Source of the DNA: Ktedonobacterales bacterium
GTDB taxonomy: Bacteria; Chloroflexota; Ktedonobacteria; Ktedonobacterales; JADMIN01
Length of the DNA stretch: 9,443 bases
Assembly: GCA_025450405.1 (NCBI GenBank)
Contig: JANWHL010000199.1
Coordinates: 1-9,443 of the forward strand
Direction of reading: 5' to 3'
The position numbers and the translations under genes are program-made. Below are positions 1 to 5,817 of this stretch, piece by piece. Position 1 is the first letter of the stretch; each line of letters begins with the position of its first letter. The notes under the pieces were generated by a model. That model saw nothing but the letters and a program-made list of their open reading frames with translations. It made no database searches and was not told where the DNA came from.

Positions 1-126
1 ATGGGGTCCCCCACTGGGGGCATGGGGTCCCCCACTGGGGGCATGGGGTCCCCCACTGGGGGCATGGGGTCCCCCACTGGGGGCATGGGGTCCCCCACTG
101 GGGGCATGGGGTCCCCCACTGGGGGC
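1..126 (-). repeat. Six exact tandem copies of a 21-bp repeat
   Basis: Six identical 21-bp units run head to tail from the first base to position 126, so the array may continue beyond the left edge. Each unit contains a GGGGTCCCC palindrome and a CCCCC-ACT-GGGGG hairpin. Because 21 is a multiple of three, copies can be gained or lost without breaking frame. On the minus strand the array is in frame with a start codon at 141 and encodes APSGGPH repeats. The opposite strand is also open (MGSPTGG repeats), but it has no initiation signal inside the window. Perfect identity between copies implies recent expansion or ongoing homogenisation. Confidence 0.97.
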
Positions 127-141
127 TTGGTCGGCAAGCAT
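1..141 (-). CDS. N-terminus of a heptapeptide-repeat protein, cut by left edge
   Basis: The minus-strand frame starting with ATG at 141 reads MLADQ and then six APSGGPH heptapeptides, still open at the left edge (47 codons seen). The start is supported by AAGGAG at 148-153, six bases upstream, and by a near-consensus promoter at 209-237, giving a predicted leader of about 60 bases. The repeat is rich in Pro, Gly, Ser and His and is probably disordered. It looks like an N-terminal extension or linker ahead of a domain outside the window. The product is not recognisable from this part. The TetR-type palindrome in its promoter suggests it is repressed by a TetR-family regulator, or encodes an autorepressing one; that is inference. 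The alternative is that the repeats are noncoding and the initiation signals are fortuitous. Confidence 0.6.
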   Translation of the reverse strand, partial: MLADQAPSGGPHAPSGGPHAPSGGPHAPSGGPHAPSGGPHAPSGGPH

Positions 142-208
142 GGGCGGCTCCTTGCGGCGCGGGTGATGGGAGCGGAGAGGAGCGAAGGAGTCAGCGCCGC
201 TAGGAGGG

Positions 209-237
209 AGTATAGTGAACGCGCGTTCTAACGTCAA
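209..237 (-). promoter_or_regulatory. Strong sigma-70-type promoter reading left
   Basis: On the minus strand TTGACG (232-237, five of six to TTGACA) is followed after exactly 17 bases by TATACT (209-214, five of six to TATAAT). Predicted transcription start is near 202. It is the best-matching promoter in the window and lies correctly for the truncated gene starting at 141. The spacer carries a 12-bp palindrome, so a bound repressor would block polymerase. Confidence 0.65.
217..228. promoter_or_regulatory. Palindromic operator, TetR-family type
   Basis: GAACGCGCGTTC is a perfect 12-bp inverted repeat lying between the -35 and -10 elements of the leftward promoter. Palindromes of the form GTGAAC-GCGC-GTTCAC are familiar operators of TetR-family repressors. 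Here the left flank continues as AGT but the right flank (TAA) does not mirror it. Position and symmetry support a repressor site; the identity of the repressor is inferred only. Confidence 0.5.
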
Positions 238-297
238 CGGGCCAATGGTCCTACCAGGCGGTACTACGCGCCCGCCCTGCCAACCACGCGCGCCCAT

Positions 298-312
298 GGC
301 CCGCGCCGGGCC
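298..312. other. Small GC hairpin after the TIR-PQQ remnant
   Basis: GGCCCG-CGC-CGGGCC forms a perfect six-base-pair stem with a three-base loop, 52 bases beyond the stop codon of the minus-strand remnant at 364. No T-run follows on either strand, so it is at best a weak or Rho-assisted terminator. The rest of 238-363 shows nothing recognisable. Confidence 0.2.
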
Positions 313-363
313 AGTCAGACGCGCCCTTCGTGACTCCCACCTCACCACCACCACAGCCCCAGC

Positions 364-719
364 CTAGCGCCCCAGGTTATAAGCATAGACGTAGCCCTTC
401 AGAGACGAGACATAGAGCGAATCGGCCGTCACGACCGGGCTGGCCTGCACGATACCCTCGGTCGGGTATTTTGTCACCACCGCCCCGGCACGCGCGTCAA
501 GGGCGTGCACGAAGCTGTCGGCGGAGCTGATATAGACCAGGCCGCCCGCGAGCACCGGGGCCACACCGATCGCCGCGCCTCGGCCGGTGGGGCGCTCTCG
601 GTGCCATCCGCGTCAAACCAGTAGTCGACGCCCCAGGCGTCGAGTGCCGCCAGCAGCGGCTCGCAGAGCGCATCATCCTCAGGCGCGTGACTGATGAAGA
701 CCTTGCCGGTGTTGGCCAT
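364..719 (-). pseudogene. Remnant of a TIR domain / PQQ-like beta-propeller gene
   Basis: A minus-strand start at 719 with GGGGAGG eight bases upstream opens as MANTGKVFISHAPEDDAL, followed by LDAWGVDYWFDAD. This matches the first strand and helix of a TIR domain (xVFISHxxxD ... GvxxWxD). After about 45 residues the match stops. Another frame then carries the end of a PQQ/quinoprotein-like propeller: APVLAGGLVYISSADSFVHALD, then SPVVTADSLYVSSLKGYVYAY, ending at a TAG at 364-366. The 356-base span is not a multiple of three, so the halves cannot be read as one protein without a shift. A full TIR domain is about 130 residues and a propeller over 250, so most of both is missing. TIR plus PQQ or WD-type sensor proteins are typical of large-genome Chloroflexota and filamentous bacteria, and TIR domains often act as NAD-consuming defence effectors. 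This copy is probably an internally deleted relic. Confidence 0.75.
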
Positions 720-799
720 CGCTGATTCCTCCCCTCGCTGTCGCTGGCATCCTTGCGCGCGAGGGATAGGACACAGGAACGCGGCGATGAATGCAAGAG

Positions 800-1768
800 C
801 TAAGTCAGCGGCGCTGCGCCAACCTCCCAGGTCCCATCCGCGCGCAACAGATAGTTGTCGATCAGCCGCGCAGGGCCGACCCGCGCCGCGATGGCGAGCA
901 GCGCCGGGGTGCGTAACTCTGCGAGCGGCGCGAAAGTGTCGGGGTCGCAGACGTCGGCATAGTCGAGCGTGGCGCGCGGCTCCGCCGCCACGACCGCGCG
1001 CATGGCGGCGAGCACCGCCTCCACCTTACCCACCCCCGCCTCCAATTCACCCGCCCCCGCCTCCACGGCGTAGGGGCGTCCGGTGGAAGCCCGGCGCCCC
1101 GGCCCAGCGCCCCCTGAGGTGGCCTCCCAGCGCGCCCGCCCGGCCTCCAGCGCGTGCCGGAGCACGGTCGCCGCCGCGCGGTCCTCGCCGGCGAGATAGG
1201 CATTGCGGCTGCTCATGGCCAGGCCGTCCGCCTCGCGGACAGTCGGCCCGGCACGCAGCTCCAGCGGCATATTCAGGTCGGCCACCAACCGGCGCAGGAC
1301 GGCGACCTGCTGGGCGTCCTTCTGGCCGAAATAGGCATGCGCGGGCCGGATGATGTTGAAGAGCTTGGCGACCACGGTGGCCACACCCCGAAAGTGGACG
1401 GGCCGGCTCGCCGCCTCCAGGCGCTCCGCGAGCGGTCCCGAGGGGACCACGTACGTAGAGAAGCCGGGCGGATACATATCGTCCGCCTCGGGGGTGAAGA
1501 TGACGTCCGCGCCCGCCGCCTCCAGTTGGGCCAGGTCGCGCGCGAGATCGCGCGGATAGCGCGAGAGGTCTTCGCCAGGGCCAAATTGGGTCGGGTTGAC
1601 GAAAATGCTGGCGGCGACTAGGTCGTTCTCCGTCCGGGCCTGATTGACCAGCGAGACGTGCCCGGCGTGCAAATAGCCCATTGTCGGCACCAGCCCCACC
1701 ACCACCGCGCGCTCCTCCAGCCGACACCGTTCCGCCACCATCTCCGCGACCGTCGCGATCACCCGCAT
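800..1768 (-). CDS. panC: Pantothenate synthetase PanC
   Basis: This 322-residue protein is pantothenate--beta-alanine ligase, the cytoplasmic enzyme that makes pantothenate from pantoate, beta-alanine and ATP on the way to coenzyme A. Family motifs are all present: the HIGH-type nucleotide motif PTMGYLHAGH (28-37, His34 and His37), FVNPTQF (56-62), FGQKDAQQ (147-154), and the KMSKS-equivalent MSSRNAYL (185-192). The ATG at 1768 has GGAGG six bases upstream and begins MRVIATV, the normal family start; the frame stays open for 123 more codons upstream, but that part has no similarity. The protein is about 40 residues longer than the usual 280. The excess is an Ala/Gly/Glu-rich insert near residues 214-250 containing two heptads, VEAGAGE and LEAGVGK. 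No panB or panD is adjacent. The catalytic core looks intact. Confidence 0.95.
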   Translation of the reverse strand: MRVIATVAEMVAERCRLEERAVVVGLVPTMGYLHAGHVSLVNQARTENDLVAASIFVNPTQFGPGEDLSRYPRDLARDLAQLEAAGADVIFTPEADDMYPPGFSTYVVPSGPLAERLEAASRPVHFRGVATVVAKLFNIIRPAHAYFGQKDAQQVAVLRRLVADLNMPLELRAGPTVREADGLAMSSRNAYLAGEDRAAATVLRHALEAGRARWEATSGGAGPGRRASTGRPYAVEAGAGELEAGVGKVEAVLAAMRAVVAAEPRATLDYADVCDPDTFAPLAELRTPALLAIAARVGPARLIDNYLLRADGTWEVGAAPLT

Positions 1769-2174
1769 GCGTGACCTCCCCGGATCATGCCCATGCCCGG
1801 CCCACCGCTCGTGCCAGATCCGGGCGCACCTGCTATACTGGCATGGCACGCGAGGCGCGCGCCAGAACCGCCGCTCGCATTCTACCGCGCCGCGGCCCAT
1901 CCGCGCGGGCTGGCGAACTCCGTGGTTCTGAGCCAGCAGCCACCGGTGAGGCATCCCGCGCCTAGGGGAAGCCAACGGGACGCCCCGCGCGTCTGCACAG
2001 GGTGAGACCACACCGCGGTGCCCCAGGATGCGGGATCGCCCCGCCGCGCCGGAAATTGGTACAGTCCTTGCGCAACCAACCCGTTGCGTCCGGCGGCCCC
2101 CAGCGCGAGTGAGCGATGGGAGTGGCGCGACCAGCACGGCACGCGCGCCGGCGCCTCACCCGGGAGGAGTTTAC
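1769..2174. other. Divergent intergenic region, panC / hydrolase-fold gene
   Basis: About 400 bases separate panC from the plus-strand gene at 2175. Open frames cross it on both strands, but none has a ribosome binding site plus a recognisable product. It holds one candidate rightward promoter (1811-1839). GC-rich inverted repeats occur around 1850-2010, but they do not fit a riboswitch consensus known to me. No convincing leftward promoter for panC was found. Confidence 0.6.
1811..1839 (+). promoter_or_regulatory. Candidate promoter for the hydrolase-fold gene
   Basis: GTGCCA (four of six to TTGACA), a 17-base spacer, and TATACT (1834-1839, five of six to TATAAT). The -35 hexamer has its inverted copy TGGCAC at 1844-1849, so the element is flanked by a 6-bp inverted repeat that might bind a regulator. 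A start near 1846 would leave an untranslated leader of about 330 bases before the ATG at 2175, which is long, so this call is tentative. Confidence 0.35.
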
Positions 2175-4346
2175 ATGAAGCCGATTCGCTGGCTCACACG
2201 CGGGGCCGCGCTCGCCAGCCTGGGCGTGGCCGGCGGCGCCCTGGTGGTGACCGCGCGCCACTTGCTGGCGACCCCCCAACCGCTGGAGAGCGCGCTGCCC
2301 GGCAAGGGCCATATCGACCGCCGTCGCGAGGGCGACATCTATTACAACGTCGCCGGTCCCGAGCGCGCCGAGCCCCTGGTGCTGCTCCACGACTTCTATC
2401 CCGGCGCGTCCAACTACGAGTTCCGTCGGCTGTATCCACGGCTGGCCACTGACTACCGCGTCTATGCCCCCGACTGGCTGGGCTTTGGGCTTTCGGAGCG
2501 GCCGGCACTGGCCTACACCGGCGAATTCTACGCACGGCTGCTCGGCGGCTTCCTGCGCGACACTATCGGGCGGCCGGCGATCGTTATCGCCGACGGTCTG
2601 GCGGCCAACGCCGCCGTGCGCGCGGCCTCAGACGACCCCGACCTCTTCGCGCGGCTGGTGCTGGTGGCACCACACGCCCTGGCCGACGCCGAGCCTGGCC
2701 TCTCGCTTGGCCAGGCCATCGCGCGCGGAGCCCAGCGCGGCTCCCTCGGCCTCATGCCCTACGCTGTCATGGCCACCCGGACCGCCCTGCGCTGGCGCCT
2801 GGGCCGGCGCGCGGCGCATCGCGGCGAGGGCGCGGCCACCGACGACGCGCTGGACCACGCCTCGGCCAGTGCCCACCAGTTCGGCGGGCATCACGCCCCC
2901 CTGGCGCTCTTCACCGGCGAGCTCGACCTCCCCATCCTGAACGCCTTCGCACTGCTGGAGCCGCCGGTGCTGGTCGTCGGCGGCGCCGAGGACCGCCACC
3001 ACACGCCCCAGGAGCTGGCCGACCTCACGCGGCTGAATCCCTACGCGCGGCTGGAGATCATCGCCGGCGCGGGCGCGGCGGCGGAGGAGGACCAGCCCGC
3101 CGCCTTCGTGGAGCGCGTCGGCGACTGGCTGCGCACTCCGCTCGAACGCCACCCCGCCGAGGTCCTGATGGACGCCGACGAGGAGGGCGCGGTGCCGGAG
3201 CTGGCGGAGCCAGAGGACGCCGGAGACACGGGCACGCTCGCCGCGCTCTCCGCCCTGGCCCCCGCGGCGGATAGCGGCCCCTCCGCGCTGGCGGGACCGG
3301 ACGCCAGCGCCGCGATGCCCACCGCGATCGCCGCGGACCCCACGCTGACGAGCGCGAATCCGATCGAGCGCTTTGGCGAGCCGCGGGGATTCGTGACCGC
3401 GCCACCGGAGCTCGACGCGCTGCATGGCCTGGCCGAGCAGGCGCCCGACACGGTGCCGCTGGCCCAGGCGCCAGCGGAGGCGGCGAGCGCGAGCCCAACG
3501 GCTGAAGCGCCGCGAACCATCGGTAAGTCGGACGCCACCATCGCGGAGGCGCCCGAGGACGACGAGGTGCGCGACATGCTGGCCACGCCCGACTTGCCCA
3601 CGCCGGTGACCCTGTCGGCGATGACGGCACCGCTGGACGTCAACGCGCAGCTCGAGGATGAGGGCGAGGTCACGACCGACACCGGCCCGCACCCGGTGCC
3701 AGCGGACGCGCGGCCATCCGCCGCGCCAGCCACCGCGCCCGGGAACGACGAACCCACGGTCATCGCGTCCGTGCCCGGCGACGAGATGCTGGTCCTCCCA
3801 CCCGGCCAGAACAGCATCGACAGCCTGACGCCCGCCCCCCCTCAGGGCGCCACGCCGCCCTCCCAGGATGTGACGGCCGTGGCGGCCGCCACGGCGGATA
3901 CGGCCGCCGCTTTCGGCGCCCTCGCGCGACGCGTCTCCAGCGGCGAGCCGGCGGAATCGCCCATGGATCCATCCACGGAGCCATCCACGGAGACGCCTCC
4001 GGGCGCGGGCACCACGAACGCCGGGAGCGTGAGCGCGGGACCAGGCACCACACGGCCCACTCCGCCCCCGGCGCGAGCGGCCGCGACGACGTCGACCCGG
4101 GCGCTGCGCGGCGGGCGCGGCTCCGCTGGTGCCGGTCGGCCGCGCCCGGTGCCGACGGGCGACCCAAGCGGACGGGACGCCGGCAAGCCGGCCACTGGCA
4201 AGCCCGCCACTGGCAAGCCCGCCGCGGGCCACCGGGATACTGGCACGAACGGCGCTGGAGCACGCGGCGGACACGGCGGACACGCCAGCCACAATGGTCC
4301 GGGGCACCGGCACACACCGCGCAAGGGCAAAGGCCCACAGCGCTAG
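2175..4346 (+). CDS. Membrane-anchored alpha/beta-hydrolase-fold pseudoenzyme with long disordered tail
   Basis: The ATG at 2175 follows GGGAGGAG and gives 723 residues; an in-frame start at 2028 lacks an RBS and similarity. Residues 9-27 are one hydrophobic helix after a basic N-terminus (anchor or signal peptide). Residues 45-325 resemble an alpha/beta hydrolase: oxyanion-side LLHDFYPGAS (70-79), PDWLGFGLSERP (99-110), the nucleophile-elbow position IADGLAAN (138-145), a late strand VLVVGGAED (265-273), and GAGAAAEEDQPAAF (298-311). The expected GxSxG serine is Gly141 and the expected GH histidine is Ala301, whereas Asp273 fits the acid. Ordinary hydrolase chemistry is therefore unlikely. 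Residues 330-723 (54% of the protein) are Ala/Pro/Thr-rich, acidic at first, then Gly/His/Arg/Lys-rich with GKPAT repeats. A binding or scaffold role at the membrane or cell surface is inferred; the real function is unknown. Confidence 0.85.
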   Translation: MKPIRWLTRGAALASLGVAGGALVVTARHLLATPQPLESALPGKGHIDRRREGDIYYNVAGPERAEPLVLLHDFYPGASNYEFRRLYPRLATDYRVYAPDWLGFGLSERPALAYTGEFYARLLGGFLRDTIGRPAIVIADGLAANAAVRAASDDPDLFARLVLVAPHALADAEPGLSLGQAIARGAQRGSLGLMPYAVMATRTALRWRLGRRAAHRGEGAATDDALDHASASAHQFGGHHAPLALFTGELDLPILNAFALLEPPVLVVGGAEDRHHTPQELADLTRLNPYARLEIIAGAGAAAEEDQPAAFVERVGDWLRTPLERHPAEVLMDADEEGAVPELAEPEDAGDTGTLAALSALAPAADSGPSALAGPDASAAMPTAIAADPTLTSANPIERFGEPRGFVTAPPELDALHGLAEQAPDTVPLAQAPAEAASASPTAEAPRTIGKSDATIAEAPEDDEVRDMLATPDLPTPVTLSAMTAPLDVNAQLEDEGEVTTDTGPHPVPADARPSAAPATAPGNDEPTVIASVPGDEMLVLPPGQNSIDSLTPAPPQGATPPSQDVTAVAAATADTAAAFGALARRVSSGEPAESPMDPSTEPSTETPPGAGTTNAGSVSAGPGTTRPTPPPARAAATTSTRALRGGRGSAGAGRPRPVPTGDPSGRDAGKPATGKPATGKPAAGHRDTGTNGAGARGGHGGHASHNGPGHRHTPRKGKGPQR
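3969..3992 (+). repeat. 12-bp direct repeat in the hydrolase tail
   Basis: CCATCCACGGAG occurs twice back to back and encodes PSTE-PSTE within the disordered tail of the pseudo-hydrolase. It is in frame and points to growth of the tail by small tandem duplications. Confidence 0.8.
4182..4226 (+). repeat. Three 15-bp repeats encoding GKPA(T/A)
   Basis: Three consecutive 15-bp units differing by few bases encode GKPAT-GKPAT-GKPAA (residues 670-684) in the basic end of the pseudo-hydrolase tail. The pattern resembles the Lys/Pro/Ala-rich repeats of nucleic-acid- or polyanion-binding tails. That comparison is by composition only. Confidence 0.8.
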
Positions 4347-4360
4347 CCCAGCCATTCCAG

Positions 4361-4392
4361 CGCTCCCGCGTTACGCGGATGGCGAGGGAGCG
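4361..4392 (+). terminator. Hairpin after the hydrolase-fold gene
   Basis: CGCTCCC at 4361-4367 pairs with GGGAGCG at 4386-4392. Alternatively the inner CCGCG-TTA-CGCGG (4366-4378) folds. The structure begins 15 bases past the TAG of the pseudo-hydrolase. Only TTG follows, not a T-run, so it may be a weak terminator or an RNA-stabilising hairpin. It would separate the pseudo-hydrolase from the two genes that follow. Confidence 0.35.
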
Positions 4393-4473
4393 TTGATCGT
4401 AGTAAGGGGATCGGCGCGCCGCTAGCGGTCGACAGCGGGATTCGCCCAGGTTGGCTCGGACAGGAGAGACAGG

Positions 4474-4689
4474 ATGCCGCTCGGATTGGCGCGGTCGCCC
4501 GCGCTGGTGGATGGAATATTATTGCTGATGCTGTTCATCTGGTTTGGTGGCAGCGCCCTCCTGATGTGGCTGTCTACCCGCCGCGACCAGCCCATGCTCG
4601 TGGCCGGCTCGCGACCCGTGCCCGCACCAGAGCGCCCCGCGCCGCTGTCCTCGCCCCTCGCCGCGCCCGCCGAAGCGGCACGGATCTAG
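4474..4689 (+). CDS. Small single-helix membrane protein
   Basis: This 71-residue protein starts at an ATG with AGGAG seven bases upstream. A short N-terminus is followed by one hydrophobic helix (about 11-33, with GILLLMLFIWFGG at 14-26) and then by Arg36-Arg37, which with the positive-inside rule predicts a cytoplasmic C-terminus. The remainder (45-71) is Pro/Ala-rich and ends AEAARI. No family is recognised. It ends 35 bases before the peptidase C26 gene and probably shares its mRNA. The gap contains a direct repeat, CTTCACGGA, at 4693-4701 and 4705-4713. It may anchor or regulate a neighbour, but nothing in the sequence proves this. Codon use and the RBS make it more likely real than chance. 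Confidence 0.65.
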   Translation: MPLGLARSPALVDGILLLMLFIWFGGSALLMWLSTRRDQPMLVAGSRPVPAPERPAPLSSPLAAPAEAARI

Positions 4690-4724
4690 TCCCTTCACGG
4701 ATCGCTTCACGGAGGATCCCACCC

Positions 4725-5498
4725 ATGCGCCCGCTCATCGGCCTCCCCTGTTTCGCCACCAAGCGCGCCGGCACCCTCACCCCCCTCTACGCCATTGGCC
4801 AGGCGTACGTCCACGCCATCGAGGACGCCGGCGGCGTCCCGGTGCTCCTGCCGGCGCTCGAGCGCCCGGAGCTGGTCGCCGACCTGCGCGGCCGGCTGGA
4901 CGGCGTCCTGTTGCCCGGCGGCGGCGACGTGGAACCGGTCCACTATGGCGAGCGCGCCATCCCCGAGACACAGCCGCCCGACCCCGGCCGCGACGGGCTG
5001 GAGCTCGCGCTGGCGCGCCAGGCGCTGGACGAGCGCCTGCCCGTGCTGGGCATCTGCCGCGGGATCCAGCTGCTGAACGTGGTGCGCGGCGGCACACTGG
5101 TGCAGGACATCCGGGCACAGCTTCCGGACGGCCGCAAGCACGATCTGGGGGGCCGCGGCCGCGCGATCCACCAGCACAGCATCGAGATCAAGCCAGGGTC
5201 GCGTCTCTCGGCGATTCTGGGCGAGCTGCATCACGAGGTCAACAGCTTCCACCACCAGGCGGTGAAGCGTCCCGGCGCGGGCGTGGAGGTGGTGGCCTGG
5301 GCGGCGGACGGCGTGCCCGAGGCGATGGAGTTGGCCGATTACCCCTTCGCCCTGGCGGTCCAGTTCCACCCCGAACGCTCCTACCAGACCGACCCGGCGC
5401 AGGCGCGCATCTTCGCGGAGTTCGTGCGCGCGTGCCAGGTCCGCGCCGCCCAGGCGGCGGCCCACGGCGCGCGCGCGACGGTGGGCGCGGTGGGCTGA
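4725..5498 (+). CDS. Peptidase C26 / gamma-glutamyl-GABA hydrolase-like amidotransferase
   Basis: A 257-residue class I glutamine amidotransferase-fold protein of the PuuD / gamma-glutamyl hydrolase group (peptidase C26), which cleaves gamma-glutamyl amide bonds in the cytoplasm, for example gamma-glutamyl-GABA in putrescine breakdown. Visible motifs: MRPLIGLPCF start, LLPGGGDVEP (62-71), nucleophile loop LGICRGIQLLN (108-118, Cys111), NSFHHQAVK (173-181), and AVQFHPERSY (211-220, His215 and Glu217). The Cys-His-Glu triad is complete and the length is typical. The ATG at 4725 has GGAGG nine bases upstream and matches the family start; an in-frame ATG at 4566 lies inside the previous gene and is rejected. 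No other putrescine-pathway gene is in view, so substrate assignment stays open. The last 20 residues are Ala/Arg-rich and probably dispensable. Confidence 0.92.
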   Translation: MRPLIGLPCFATKRAGTLTPLYAIGQAYVHAIEDAGGVPVLLPALERPELVADLRGRLDGVLLPGGGDVEPVHYGERAIPETQPPDPGRDGLELALARQALDERLPVLGICRGIQLLNVVRGGTLVQDIRAQLPDGRKHDLGGRGRAIHQHSIEIKPGSRLSAILGELHHEVNSFHHQAVKRPGAGVEVVAWAADGVPEAMELADYPFALAVQFHPERSYQTDPAQARIFAEFVRACQVRAAQAAAHGARATVGAVG

Positions 5499-5546
5499 TC
5501 CCACGTCTGGATAGACCACGTCGGTGGCCTTCGTAGCCGGAGGCTT

Positions 5547-5590
5547 CGTCGGGGCGTCCGGGTGGACGCCCGCCCGGTGGACGCCCGACG
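5547..5590. terminator. Alternative hairpins after the C26 gene
   Basis: GGGCGTCC (5552-5559) pairs perfectly with GGACGCCC at 5564-5571 across a four-base loop, or with a second copy at 5579-5586. In the latter case the stem extends outward as CGTCGGG.../...CCCGACG with one bulged G. The second copy comes from a 12-bp direct repeat GGTGGACGCCCG (5561-5572, 5576-5587). There is no T-run, so factor-independent termination is uncertain. Location between converging genes favours a transcript-end role. Confidence 0.4.
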
Positions 5591-5766
5591 CGTCTTCAGG
5601 CGCCGGGAAACCGCGAGCCATCAACCAGATTTATGTACAGGCCGCACTCGTCGTCGCCATCCAGCAAGCTAGCCGCGTCCCTCAGGGCGCCTCCTGCCCC
5701 CACCACCCACCGGCGCCGCCCGCGCCCTGCGCCGCCCCTGGTCACCCCCACCTTGCCAGCCGAACT

Positions 5767-5807
5767 CCCCTCTCCCCCCGCGGCGGGGGAGGGGTTGGGG
5801 GAGGGGG
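5767..5807. repeat. Dispersed-type G/C palindrome with G-quadruplex motif
   Basis: CCCCTCTCCCCCCG (5767-5780) faces CGGGGGAGGGG (5784-5794) as an imperfect hairpin, followed by TTGGGGGAGGGGG. The arrangement CCCTCTCCC...GGGAGAGGG-TTGGGG-GAGGGG is one I recall as a widely scattered intergenic repeat in many GC-rich bacteria. The plus strand 5785-5807 has four G-runs of 4-5 separated by 1-2 bases, which fits a strict G-quadruplex pattern. It lies just past the stop of the DUF998 gene and may end its mRNA. Confidence 0.6.
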
Positions 5808-5817
5808 CCCCTATCAC

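Larger units (their letters stand above)
5499..5817. other. Gene-free convergent region
   Basis: The 319 bases between the stop of the C26 gene and the stop of the minus-strand DUF998 gene contain no frame with credible start signals or similarity. They hold a strong hairpin cluster (5547-5590) and a G/C palindrome with a quadruplex-type G tract (5767-5807). Both are expected of a region where two transcripts converge. Confidence 0.7.

Noticed and set aside
1..126. CRISPR array
   Set aside because: The 21-bp units are contiguous with no spacers, and no cas genes are present.
1..231. Plus-strand open frame of MGSPTGG repeats
   Set aside because: Every ATG is part of the repeat, none has a ribosome binding site inside the window, and the frame ends inside the promoter/operator of the leftward gene. 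The minus-strand reading has full initiation signals.
694..1353. Plus-strand 219-codon frame opposite panC
   Set aside because: Extreme Arg/Pro/Ala composition and complete overlap with the confidently identified panC.
1880..1990. tRNA or cobalamin-riboswitch-like elements in the panC upstream region
   Set aside because: No T-loop GGTTCRA or acceptor pairing for a tRNA, and the B12-box-like words occur in the wrong order.
1980..2030. T-box-like motif on the minus strand (GGCACCGCGG followed by GGGCGTCCCG)
   Set aside because: Only about 9 of 14 positions match the antiterminator consensus AGGGTGGNACCGCG, no stem I specifier region is evident, and the downstream gene panC is not a usual T-box target.
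1769..2137. N-terminal extension of PanC by 123 residues
   Set aside because: The extension is Arg/Gly/Pro-rich with no similarity, while the ATG at 1768 has a GGAGG at ideal distance and the normal PanC N-terminus.
2628..4355. Long 575-codon minus-strand open frame opposite the pseudo-hydrolase
   Set aside because: Composition is Gly/Arg/Val-rich as expected for the antisense of GC-rich coding DNA, with no domain and no initiation signal. The plus strand has the RBS, the fold landmarks and the anchor.
4707..5624. 305-codon minus-strand open frame opposite the C26 gene
   Set aside because: It is antisense to an intact Cys-His-Glu enzyme, and its His/Arg/Ala-rich composition is typical of a high-GC shadow frame.
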